Assembly (NCBI GenBank): GCA_001969505.1
Contig: LSSK01001075.1
Span: 1 to 41,308 of the forward strand
Direction: 5' to 3'
DNA length: 41,308 bases
Source of the DNA: Zancudomyces culisetae
Taxonomy: Eukaryota > Kickxellomycota > Harpellomycetes > Harpellales > Legeriomycetaceae
Positions 21,589 through 31,548 of the stretch are shown here, piece after piece. Each line of letters starts with the position of its first letter. The first letter of the stretch is position 1. A program made the translations under genes and the position numbers. Below the pieces are notes generated by a model. It searched no databases, was not told the DNA's origin, and saw nothing but the letters and a program-made list of their open reading frames with translations.

Positions 21589-23214
21589 TTTGCTATTTCT
21601 ATCCTTCTATGGTAGGTGGATTTGTTTTTGGAATACAAGTTTTTTTTTTAGTGTCAAACTGTTTTTGTATGATATAGCTCACGATTTTTGTTGTGAAAAG
21701 AATGACAACTAGGATTACAATAACACGTTATTTTTTCTTTTATTTTATTTTCTTTTATTTTCTTTTTTGCAATTCAAAGTGCTATATGCCCCCACTTCAT
21801 CCCTCTAACCCAATCTTCTTTCCCCATTTGTGACTACTCCCCTACAGAATTTGCGTGATTTTTTTTGAGGATGTGTAGGAAAAAATTTTTTTTTTCAATC
21901 TTGTCAATTGTTATTGTTCTTGTCTATTAGCAGACTTTACAGCAATGTTAACTGTTTCTTTGATAAAAGGACATACCATTACCCAGATATTTTGTTGTTG
22001 ATGTTATCTTGAAAAGTAAATGTATACACCTATGCATATGGATACACATTTCCTTTAAATTCACATTTAATGAACATTACCTTCTACAACGTTAATGTGG
22101 TCAGTGTGATATGATGGGAGTGATCAGTTGAGATGCAACTGGTGTGGACAGTAAATCAAAGCTACCTACACGTGACGCTGTGTGCATCTCTATCTGTGTT
22201 ATTTTTACATATGCTTTTAATTTTTTTTTTGAAAGGTCCTGCTCCACTTCCCATCATCCAGTTACGGCAGCTCGAGAAAGTATGTACATAACGTATGCGC
22301 ATCAGTAGTGTAAAGCGGTATACCTTTCAGTACTACTGGATATCGCTGAAACTCTAAATACTAACCAGGATGCTGGTCAAATGCAGGACATTATCATTTG
22401 CATATAAAATAACCTTTTTCCAAATAAACCCGTCACTTTTTTTTTGCTGCGGAATTTTACAAACAAGTTCAAAACTGCGCTAATTTAATCAATGTAGAGA
22501 TTTACTAATACTCTGGCATAATTTTGCCATAAAATAATCAGTGGTATTTCATTGAAAGCTACCTTGACTTGATTTTGGAAACACGCATTTCGACCCATTA
22601 AAACAATACGATTTTACTTTTTACGAAACTCCAACATGTAACAATGCCAATTGCCGTTTTTCTTTTGCTCCATCTTTATTTTCATCCCTTGTTTTTGCAT
22701 ATTTTAAATGTGCGTTTGATAAAGTAATAACAAAACATAACACATAAACGAAAAAAAGATATAGCCATTATAAGACTAGATAAAATTATACTAGTGTCTA
22801 TCTCACTCTTCAATTCCGTAGCAACATCGGCTATTTTCGACAAATGTCTATAATTGTGTGTAATTCACACTTCTATAGACTTCCCGTTTGCTCCCCACCC
22901 CCCCTCTCCAAAAAATGATTATCCGTGGCTGGTGCCCATTCTATTAAACCAAACCCTTCTTTTCCAAATTCTACCACAGGAAATCTGGAAAAGCTAAAAA
23001 AAATTACAGCAAATGAAATGCTGAAAAACATCCTTCAAATTAATAAATTTTAATTTAAATAAAGCCAGCATCTTTTTACCATTTTTATATATAAAACAGG
23101 CGAAAGCAGACAAAAAAAAACTACTTGTACTCTAGCTTCAAAAAGGTATTTACCGTCTATATCGTTATAGATTTATTTTCTAAAACCAAAAACAACCGAC
23201 AAAACAGCAACACA
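21589..23214. other. Divergent promoter region between UBC9 and SKP1
   Basis: 1.6 kb of AT-rich sequence with many T-runs and pyrimidine tracts (21720-21860, 22880-22915). No supported gene. It holds the promoters of two head-to-head ubiquitin-pathway genes. Confidence 0.6.
23086..23096 (+). promoter_or_regulatory. TATA-like element upstream of SKP1
   Basis: TATATATAAAA lies about 120 nt before the SKP1 ATG, in a position plausible for a fungal TATA box. It is followed by an A-rich leader with CAACACA just before the start codon. Confidence 0.4.
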
Positions 23215-23804
23215 ATGGTATTCTTAAGAGCTTCAGATGGAGAGCCTATCCAAGTAGACAGAATAGTAGCAGAGCAATCCTCCCTAATTAAGAGCATGTT
23301 GGAAGACGTAGGAGAAAGTGATGAACCTATCCCTCTTCCCAACGTTTCGGAAGTCATACTTAAGAAAATAGTTGACTATTGCGAATTCCACCGAAATGAT
23401 CCACCAATGACCCAAGAAGAATTCGATGAAGGTCCAAAAAACTCGGAGGACATTCTTCCTTGGGATAAAAAGTTTATGGAGCTAGATCATGATGTTATCT
23501 TTGAACTACTCTTGGCGGCAAATTATTTGGACATCAAACCACTATTGTAAGCTTGTCTTTCTTTTTGTTTCTTTTTTCACTTATTCTTGGGTATTGAAAT
23601 GTTCCACGCGCCATTTTTCTTCTTTTACTCACTCTTTTTTGTTTGTTTTCTTAAAATAGAGACTTGGGCTGCAAGACTGTTGCTAATCTCATGAAAGGAA
23701 AGACTGCAGACGAAATCCGCACCATGTTCAATATCGTAAACGATTTTTCACCTGAAGAAATGGAAAACATCAAACGCGAAAACGTCTGGGCTGAAGAGAA
23801 CTAA
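23215..23804 (+). CDS. SKP1: SKP1, SCF ubiquitin-ligase adaptor
   Basis: Two exons (23215-23546 and 23660-23804) give 158 residues. The BTB/POZ-like N-terminal fold begins [17 protein letters not shown] central acidic linker ([11 protein letters not shown]) precedes [44 protein letters not shown], quoted here as two family blocks interrupted by the intron after LL. The C-terminal F-box-binding helices end in NVWAEEN. SKP1 bridges CUL1 to F-box proteins in SCF ligases and also serves kinetochore and RAVE complexes. The frame is open upstream but only through non-ATG codons, so ATG 23215 is the start. The length and motifs are typical. Confidence 0.96.
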
Positions 23805-24152
23805 AAACCACGCCTATCTTCCCCTTCTCCACTCCTCTTCCCTCTCCACATATTCTTCCTTCAACACACACAGCTTTCCCCTTCCCCCAATTATCTAATC
23901 ACCAACCTATTTATTGTTATTTTATCTTTTCTTTTCCTAAGATACTTTTATTTCATTATATCACTCTCTTTTATGGCTTTTATAGCGGTTTAATGGTAAA
24001 TATTAAATAATGTGACAACATGAAAATTATACAATGATCTAAATAACAAAGACGGTCACTATAAAACATTTCTTCGCCCTGTCATTACCTATATATAGCA
24101 CCTATTCTCAATAAAAGGTACTAAGAAGAGAATAAAGGAAAGCCATATCATC
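23805..24152. other. Convergent 3' flank of SKP1 and PRP38B
   Basis: 348 nt with a C/T-rich tract directly after the SKP1 stop (23815-23900), then AT-rich sequence. It should hold both 3' UTRs. No gene was seen. Confidence 0.6.
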
Positions 24153-25480
24153 CTATTTTTTCTTCTTGATCAAACGGCCAAAGTCATCGTACTTGCTTTC
24201 CGCTTCTGCATATTGCGAAGAATACTGGCTTGTTCTCATAGCTCTGTGTGATCTGATAGGACTGTTGCCTTCTGGGTAATACCTTTTTCGTCCACCTCCG
24301 CCACCATATCTATCTCTATCTCTATCTCTACCCCTGCTCATATCTCTGTTCCTACTCCTACCTCTATCTCTGTCCCTATCTCTGTCCCTATCTCTGTCCC
24401 TATCCCTATCTCTGTCCCTATCCCTATCCCTATCTCTGTCCCTATCCCTATCCCTATCCCTATCTCTGTCCCTACTCCTGCCCCTGTCCCTGTCTCTACT
24501 CCTGTCCCTACTCCTGCCCCTGTCCCTGTCTCTACTCCTGTCCCTGTCCGTACTCCTATCTCTATCCCTACTCATATCTCTGCTCCTACTCCTACTCCTA
24601 CCCATATCTCTATGTTTATCGTGTTTATCTTCCCTCGCATTATTGAAGACTTCTTCATCCTCACCCAGTTTACTTTTATTTTCGCTCTTTGTATTATCAC
24701 TATAATCCACCAAATATTTTTCAAATTTACGCTGAAGAGGTATAGGTATCCGTGGTAGTGTTGTTCCCTCAAACTTATTCTCAGTAAGCAACTCCTGTGC
24801 CAATTTTGCTATTGTTGTAGTTCTTGGTCTGACACCGCTTTGTACATTTATTTGCTCTGAACCTGTTCCTGGCTCCAGCAACGGTTTGTACCATTCCCAT
24901 AATGTTTCAGGTTTCGCTACATATCGTAAATACAACATTCCTATTGCCTTCGCGTAGCTACTCTCTTTGTTATTCAACAAACCCCTGACCTGCTTAAAAG
25001 TAAGTCGTAAAGTCCATAGTTTATACAAGAGACAAAACGACGTCGAGACTATAGTTCCCTTCAGGAATGGTTCTATATGAGTTTTGTATTTTATTTTAAT
25101 GCTAAATTATAACTATTTAAAATCTTTTTTGTGAAACAGCTGTTATTATTACTTGAAATTCTGCATCATCAAAGCATTTCCGCTACAGAAACTATTTTCT
25201 TATACTCCCCTTTGCTTACCTATGCAATCAGCTATTTGTAACAAAATTTCTCGTTAACACATTCCAAAAATTCGTATAAATTAATGGAAAAACACTTTAA
25301 GCACAAAAAAAATAAACTGTATTAACCATTCACAAATACCTTTTCTTTGAATTTCTGATAGCACTTCGTGGTATGTCTTGTAATTACTATTTTTAGTTGA
25401 TTAAATTCACATATCTTTACACTGAGAAAGGGAAGCATACATTTTATAAAAGGAGTATCTACTGACAACATTACTTTTTT
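24153..25480 (-). CDS. Pre-mRNA splicing factor PRP38B-like (5' end unresolved)
   Basis: The main exon, 24153-25072, contains TIVSTSFCLLYKLWTLRLTF, KQVRGLLNN, IGMLYLRYVAKPETLWEWY and TLPRIPIPLQRKF, matching the PRP38 domain of the B type. Upstream exons that fit phase and homology are 25220-25231 (12 nt), 25340-25386 (KTYHEVLSEIQRK) and 25441-25480 (SNVVSRYSFYK, like the family's NIL-S-YFK). I could not place the initiating ATG, so the 5' boundary is provisional. The C-terminal third is an Arg-Ser, then Arg-Asp, alternating tail typical of SR-like splicing proteins. PRP38 acts in the tri-snRNP/B complex before catalytic activation. Compared with the human protein, about 20 residues around GQTGMCGGVRGVG appear to be absent between EPFLKG and TIVSTSF, which is unusual. 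The protein is divergent, so some exon edges may be wrong. Confidence 0.75.
24300..24610 (-). repeat. Hexamer-like repeat encoding the RS/RD tail
   Basis: Tandem TCTCTA, TCCCTA, TCTGTC-type six-base units on the plus strand encode (Arg-Asp)n and Arg-Ser on the minus strand. Length variation is expected between strains. Confidence 0.85.
25220..25231 (-). other. Proposed 12-nt micro-exon of PRP38B
   Basis: CTGATTGCATAG lies between an AAATAG acceptor and a GTAAGC donor. It joins AAA-G upstream and AA-CCA downstream in phase and supplies exactly the four residues expected between the family's K and EP positions. A competing observation is that the bases before the next exon read THIEPF, closer to the family's TH-EPW, but no AG acceptor would allow that join. 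Confidence 0.5.
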
Positions 25481-26351
25481 CTATTGTGCATATCTAGTAA
25501 CTATACCAAAAACCACACTTACTAGAGTCCTTTGAAATATACAGATGATAGGATATTTTGGTACAAAATGTTGTTCATGTTCATGTGAACTTCATTTGTA
25601 CAAGTTTCGATTTCATTGCCCTTAGCTATCCTTATCTTTTCTTCCTCCATTCCCTCCATCTCGACAGCTTTTTTTATTTGTTTTTGAGGATGGATTTTTT
25701 ATGTTCTTTTCAAGTAAAAGAGTAATTTCAATAACCCAAAACTATATAGCTACTCGATTTGTCTGACATTGATTTCTGGTATTTATTGTGACCTTTGGAT
25801 TTAAATAGTTTTTTTTTTGCTTCAAGCCTCACAAGTGGAATCCATAATTACAAAATAATCGTAAAATTATAATAAACCTCCGGCTAATGTATAAAAAAAA
25901 CGGGATATCATTATATCTGATCCAACTGAACTCGCTCTTAGCAATATAATCAAAAGAAAAGAAAAAAAACTAATGAAACCATTGCGTTGACCTTTCCTAC
26001 AGCTTAAAAAAATTAAGCACATATTTAGCTCCAAGCTTCAAAAACAAAACGAGTAAGGACAAAACTTCAACCTGTAGATTCAACACCTGGCAAAAAAGCA
26101 CCATACATACACACTTGCGATTGTTGAGCGCTTAATTTTCCAGCTTCTCCAAACCCTCAAATCTTCCGACTTTACATTGACACCCCTTTATTTTGATAAA
26201 ATCAGCCTATCTGTATAACCTTATAAAGCTGCTCTATAGCACATACAGCACCGTTAAATTTCTATAATGTTAACAATACGCAAACAAAAGTCAACGGTTG
26301 ACAGTGTTCATAACTATAAAATCGACGCGGTTTAGGAGTACAGCATTTCGA
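25481..26351. other. Upstream region of PRP38B
   Basis: AT-rich. It may contain the missing first exon(s) of PRP38B between 25481 and about 25700, where a GTAAGT donor occurs at about 25522 on the minus strand. Nothing else is recognised. Confidence 0.45.
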
Positions 26352-27062
26352 CTACTTCTCACAACAAATTAAAAAGTTGTTTGCAATACATGCTTTGCTC
26401 ATGACTATAATAATAAATCTGAGGCTGTGGCCAGGGCTAAAGATATCAGATAACGATGCCGTCTTGTTAAATTTACCATTACACAAACTCCCGGTTCCAC
26501 CGCTGAAAATCTTGTCTTTGTGTAGTAAATAAACTGGCTTTCCATTTTCGGGCGTTTCTTTGTTCGAATCATGCGTAAATATTGACTTTACATAGGTATT
26601 TCCCTCATCCTCCTCGGATCCCTTTTTTTTTATCATCGAAAGAACCATCTCTCTGTTTTTACGAAAAAACCTAGCTCCAGCTTTCTCTCTATCTGAAATT
26701 ATATCCGTCTCACTCAGCCGAATGTCCTTTATTTCTAATGAATATGGAAGGTTCAATTCATCATAGGTTAGCATGGCTTGTACCTCACAGTTCTCGTTAG
26801 CTCCTTGAACTGCAAAATTCATATAGAAATTATTTGTACTACACTTGTATTCGAACATATATGTTCCTAGATTTGATAGGGGGTATTTCACGGATGTAAA
26901 GCATTGCGTTTCCCGATCGAGACCACAATACACCGAATTTATGTCCACCAGGTCCTTGCCTGCAATTAAAACTATTAGCCTATATGCACTATATGGTACA
27001 ATTACACAAAATATAGCGATTAAACTCAATGTGAGTATCATCAGCATTGCGTTTAACTTCAT
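26352..27062 (-). CDS. Orphan membrane-anchored protein, unknown function
   Basis: Single frame of 236 residues from ATG to TAG. The first 35 residues contain a strong hydrophobic segment (MLMILTLSLIAIFCVIVPYS), which suggests a signal anchor or signal peptide. The remaining 200 residues are soluble-looking with several cysteines (two in the stretch VYCGLDRETQC, then YKC, ENC and SLC) that could form disulfides in the secretory pathway. No family was recognised. The last 25 residues are hydrophobic and cysteine-rich (LRFIIIVMSKACIANNFLIC). They could be a second membrane segment, or read-through past an unseen splice site. A lineage-specific protein is the likeliest reading. Confidence 0.5.
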   Translation of the reverse strand: MKLNAMLMILTLSLIAIFCVIVPYSAYRLIVLIAGKDLVDINSVYCGLDRETQCFTSVKYPLSNLGTYMFEYKCSTNNFYMNFAVQGANENCEVQAMLTYDELNLPYSLEIKDIRLSETDIISDREKAGARFFRKNREMVLSMIKKKGSEEDEGNTYVKSIFTHDSNKETPENGKPVYLLHKDKIFSGGTGSLCNGKFNKTASLSDIFSPGHSLRFIIIVMSKACIANNFLICCEK

Positions 27063-27972
27063 TTCTCTTGTTATTTTTATTTAATTTGTTTTTTAAGAAA
27101 AATGTTCTTCAATATTAAGTCGATTCTTTTAAAGTAGGCAAAGTGCTATACCACAAACGAGCGGTACTTTTATATACTATTCGACCAGTTGCAATCCAGG
27201 TTTATTCTTTTGAATACAGAGTATACTCAGCTTCGAAGAATCAAAATGAAATATAGTGTACATATAAAACGTTTTACTCATTAGGATAGTATTAGCGACT
27301 ATGAGCAGATTTCAAAGTTTACTAATGGTATAAATGGTGATATATCATACTCAACTTTTTATTTTTACCTACCATCTTACTCTACCCATAAAAGTAGAAA
27401 AAGAATAAGAAAAGATAAAAGTGAGAGATGATAACAGTGTTTTATTGAAAAAAATGCTAATATGACTTGTAAGCAATTTTGAGTGAAGTTGATTATACAT
27501 GAACCATAAACAATGAACAAACAAAACTCATTCATGTTCATGTATAAATTAGCAGATGGGTGTGTAAAATAGTGGCTTTTCTTGTTCCAAAATAGACGCG
27601 AGGTTGTGGGTTTGTATTGATACACATACCTATCTTTTGTTTGTATTATTTTCGTGCGCTAGAGAAACACACAGATGCTATTATACAGGCATACCCAAGC
27701 CATACCCAATTCTCGACACTGAACTTGACGCAAGTATCGCCTACAAGACAACAAATACAAAATACCAAGATGCACACTCATACTTTTGAAAGAACACCCT
27801 ACCACCACAATCGAGCGTGCAACGCAAAAAAAAAGTGTGTCAATAAATAGTTGTACTGTGTAATTTATCCAAAAAAATATTACGATCCTCTTTATTCAAC
27901 TTACTCTTGTTTCCAAAGTAAGACTATATTTGAATAAAAATCAAAGTAGAATTGTACGATAATAAAACGTGA
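27063..27972. other. Intergenic, upstream of the orphan gene and downstream of MDH
   Basis: AT-rich. It includes the promoter of the minus-strand orphan gene and the 3' flank of malate dehydrogenase. Several short frames overlap here, but none has protein-like character. Confidence 0.55.
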
Positions 27973-29267
27973 TTATTGCTTGCTGGCAAACTCTACACCC
28001 TTCTTTTCACTGGCTTGAAGTTGTTTAATGCCTTCGGCAATGAGCCCCTTCTCGTAAGCAGTAATATCCTTTGGAATAGGAAGAATAGTCTCGACTCCAT
28101 TTGGACCAAGCTTAACAAATGTGGAGAAGTAGTCAATTCCCTCTGACTTGTACAAATCAGTGCGTACAAAGGCACATTCAACGATTTCCTCTCCGTTGGA
28201 GCCACGGATCACAGAGTCAGCAAAGCGGGCGCCTGCAAATGCCATGGACAAAGTGGCTGAGCCAGTTCCTGCCTTAGCCTTGACAACTTCGTCACCACCG
28301 AACTGTACACGGTAGGTCAATGCTTCAAGCTCTTCTTTTGAAAGTTTAAGACCCTCAACTTGAGAGAACAATGGAATGATGGTTGTTCCTGCGTGACCAC
28401 CAATTACTGGGACGTTTACAATCTTACCAAGCTTCTCATAGACAAATCTTGAGGCTCTGACCAGATCGAGTGTTGTAACACCAAAGATTTTTTTGGATCC
28501 ATCAACACCATGCTTCTTGTAGACCTCAGAGGCAATTGGAACAGTTGAGTTCACTGGGTTTGAGATAATCAAAATCTTGGCGTTGGGGCAAACTCTAAAA
28601 TAAATACAATTGGGCAAAGTGATGTTATAGAACTGACAGAAAATAGTCGCATATTACCATACACAACAGTAGTTAGTTGAAAAAAAAAAGAAAAAAGCGG
28701 AATTACTCTGCACAAGCTGTTGTCAAAGTCTTAACAATACCTGCATTGGTATTGAACAAATCATCTCTGGTCATTCCTGGTTTGCGAGGAACTCCTGCAG
28801 GGATCAAAACAACATCTGCACCATCCAAAGATTTCTTCAATCCGTCATTTTCAGGCAAAAATCCAGCAACCTCGCTTTCATGGTTGATGTGACTGACATC
28901 GGCAGCAACACCCACACTGTTTACTACATCGTACAAGTTCAATCTTGAGACGAGTGGGTTTGTCTTCAAAAGCAAGGAGAGTGGCTGACCAATACCACCT
29001 GCCGCTCCTAACACGGTTACATTAGCGCCTTTCTATTTAGTACAGTAAGCAAAGGGGAATTAGTAACAGATCGACTTTTGCTCTCTTTGTTTCCTCTTTT
29101 TAAAACCCCGTGTTATCGGAGTTTGCATCAAAACCTGCCACAAGATTCGATCTACAAATCTTTGTACTCAAGTGGGAAAAGAGAGATTAAGTAAGAGTTC
29201 TTACAGCAGAAGCTGAGGAGGAGAATGTTCTGATTGAGGTTCCGAGTACTCTTTTGGCAGCAAACAT
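27973..29267 (-). CDS. MDH1: Malate dehydrogenase, mitochondrial (NAD-dependent)
   Basis: Three exons (29205-29267, 28707-29032, 27973-28594) give 336 residues, the usual length for mitochondrial MDH. Exon 1 alone encodes the presequence ([21 protein letters not shown]), basic and hydroxylated, given here in full as a 21-residue exon only by its ends and character: Met-Phe-Ala to Ser-Ala. Exon 2 starts [20 protein letters not shown], the NAD-binding glycine-rich loop. It continues with [20 protein letters not shown], carrying the substrate-binding arginines. Exon 3 has [11 protein letters not shown] and the catalytic His in [17 protein letters not shown]. It interconverts malate and oxaloacetate in the TCA cycle. 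The ending (EFASKQ-like tail) is cytosol/mitochondria-type without a peroxisomal SKL signal. Confidence 0.96.
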
Positions 29268-29979
29268 TTTAGTATTTTTACCCTTTTTGTTTATTGTTTT
29301 TTTTTCAGGTTTAAAGTTCCACAAGAGATGTTATCAATTTAATAAGTAATTATAAAAATTGCTCGTTTTTTTCTTTTTCATCTGCTTTAGGGTTTCTGCA
29401 CTCCATTTACTCATAGTAATTTTTTTCTCATGTCAGACTGGGCTAAACTCAAAGGCATCAATATTGGTAAACAAATGATCAAAGCCAGATTAGTAATGGG
29501 TTAATATTGAGCAAGCAATAAGGTTTTCATTTGAAACAAGAAAAAAATTTTTTTTTCATAGCACATGCTGAGGACGAGTGATTTGCTTAAAAAACACGTC
29601 TAGAGTATGGAAATAGTACAGTATTGTAATAAACACATTGTGATTAAACCTTGATTGGCTTGCTGACATAGATAGCTAGTGTAAAATGTGTCAGATACAG
29701 AGATGCAAGTATACTTATAATAGAACCACTTTCGGGCAAAAAGTCCCTTGGAGCTGCTGATTTTTCCTAGACAAGCGAGTGGGTGAGCTTAAAAGAGTGG
29801 CAAGACGTAGAAAACAAAGCACAAAAGAAAAAACCATAAACAACCCTTTGGCTAATGATTTTGAAGGATAAGCTATCCTAAGCACTTTTATGATTTGCAA
29901 GTTTATCTGATATACATAATTGCTAGTACTGAAAACTAAGCCTGTCAAAAAAAAGACTAACAGGCTCGCTGAAAAAAAG
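29268..29979. other. Intergenic between MDH promoter and CorA 3' end
   Basis: AT-rich, with T and A runs near 29285-29305 and 29545-29560. It holds the MDH promoter and the 3' flank of the neighbouring transporter. No gene is supported. Confidence 0.55.
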
Positions 29980-31548
29980 TCATCGTGATCTATAAACGTA
30001 AAAGTATAAATAAAAATATAACGATCCCGAAAGCAACAAGACACATGATGTGATAAAAATAAAGACTGAGCTGTTCTTGTTAAAAAGAATAGAGAGGGGG
30101 TCTTCGTTGTCTACTTTAAATGGGACATCAACGTTCATACCAAAAAGACCAGAAATAGCTGTGGAAACAGAAAAAACACAAGTAAAAGCGGTTATCTTGT
30201 ATAAAAACTCCGAACTCGCTCTTTCATCTTCAACAGCGTTCACAGTTTGGAGTTCGAGATAGTGTGCATAAGATTGTGAGGCCATGGATTCAAAGTGGAT
30301 GCATGAAATCAACATAATATTCATCTGACTTAACGCCGATTCCAGTGATGTGGCCAAGTTCCAAGCACCGAGAATTGGTTTTCCCTGCACAACGTTGGTT
30401 AAACCCAGGGCCTTTTCTACCCTTGGTAGGTCGCCTATTCGTCGTTTTTCTAGTTCTCGAATAAGCAGCCGTAGAACCCTGGGTTTGGAGAGTAAATTTC
30501 TCAGACCAAGCGTTATTCCCCTGCGTAAGTATAATATAGTTTTTTTGACATCCTTTTCACTAGCACTACTCAAAGCATAGTCATTGAAGCCAAATGAAAG
30601 TTTCTCGATAATATTCATATACATAAGTACATTTTCAACCATGGTCATTATGTGTTTGTGCAGAATATACTCTGGGCTTATTGTATGTTGATATCCAAAT
30701 TGTTGAAGCCTTTTCAACTCTAATATCAAATCATCTCGTTGGATAATCGTTTCGGTTTGCCTAAAAGTTAAAATTCCTCCACCTTTAAGGATAAACGAGC
30801 ATCTTGAGCTGAAATATTCAGCGCACTGCGTGCCTGTGTTGTCACCCTCTTCTAAAATGTTGAAAGCCGCAAACATGTATCCTGGAAACTTCGATACAAT
30901 ATCCACTCCAAAATCAACTTCTTGGATACTCTCTACTGTTAACCTATGCAAGTCAAGTTCTGTTTCTAGGTACTCAAGCTCCTCATCTGTTGGATCTACC
31001 ACATCCAACCAAAACATGCTTTCTTCCTCACCGCGATAGAACGCTTCTGCCATCTTTAAACTACATTCGTCTGTGACCGACTCTTGTGGTTGTTGCCGTT
31101 TCTCCTCCTGCTGCGTTCTCCCATCACCATTATATTTTTCAGTTGGCATGAGTTCACTTTTTTCACTATTCGTATATTCTCTCCTGGTACGATCGCACTT
31201 TTTAACCCTATCCATAAAAGCTGTGTCATCTTGCATGACTTTAAGTAAGCTTGTACTATAAATAGGCCCATTCTCAACTGTGTATAGCATCACACGCTTA
31301 TCTTTCAATAATTTTACATACTTTTCATTAAAAATCTCTGGCTTGGAGAATGTGGGGTTTTGATTCCGCGACTCTGGGCTTTGCACAAAAAAGCTGGATT
31401 CTCTGCGTAATTTTTCTTCTTGGATCGACTCCTCAATACGCTTCTCTTCCACAAACCTATGCTTATTATTGATTTTCTTTGAAAGGCCAAGGATCCTTTT
31501 TGCAATTCCGCCCTTTTTGAACCTTTCTTTGAGCTTTACCGGTATCAT
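29980..31548 (-). CDS. CorA-family Mg2+ transporter
   Basis: Intronless frame of 522 residues. The N-terminal 150 or so residues are basic and poorly conserved. The cytosolic CorA domain begins with FWLDVVDPTDEELEYLETEL and continues through long helices. Two C-terminal membrane segments flank the family's selectivity motif GLFGMNVDVPF (Gly-Met-Asn at 470-472), the second being VFIFITSCVLLLSGSLYFYL. CorA proteins are pentameric Mg2+ channels. In fungi relatives occur at the plasma membrane, vacuole and mitochondrion, and I cannot place this one. It is clearly distinct from the second CorA gene in the window, which is divergently oriented 2 kb away and belongs to the ALR/MNR2 group. A mild insertion (GLTNVVQGKPILGAW region) interrupts the stalk helices. 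Confidence 0.85.
   Translation of the reverse strand: MIPVKLKERFKKGGIAKRILGLSKKINNKHRFVEEKRIEESIQEEKLRRESSFFVQSPESRNQNPTFSKPEIFNEKYVKLLKDKRVMLYTVENGPIYSTSLLKVMQDDTAFMDRVKKCDRTRREYTNSEKSELMPTEKYNGDGRTQQEEKRQQPQESVTDECSLKMAEAFYRGEEESMFWLDVVDPTDEELEYLETELDLHRLTVESIQEVDFGVDIVSKFPGYMFAAFNILEEGDNTGTQCAEYFSSRCSFILKGGGILTFRQTETIIQRDDLILELKRLQQFGYQHTISPEYILHKHIMTMVENVLMYMNIIEKLSFGFNDYALSSASEKDVKKTILYLRRGITLGLRNLLSKPRVLRLLIRELEKRRIGDLPRVEKALGLTNVVQGKPILGAWNLATSLESALSQMNIMLISCIHFESMASQSYAHYLELQTVNAVEDERASSEFLYKITAFTCVFSVSTAISGLFGMNVDVPFKVDNEDPLSILFNKNSSVFIFITSCVLLLSGSLYFYLYFYVYRSR

Noticed and set aside
25421-25480. Alternative PRP38B exon reading MLSVDTPFIKCMLPFLS with its own ATG
   Set aside because: It needs an AAG acceptor for a 44-nt intron, while every other intron here ends in TAG. 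The chosen frame (SNVVSRYSFYK) also resembles the family better. It remains a possible fallback.
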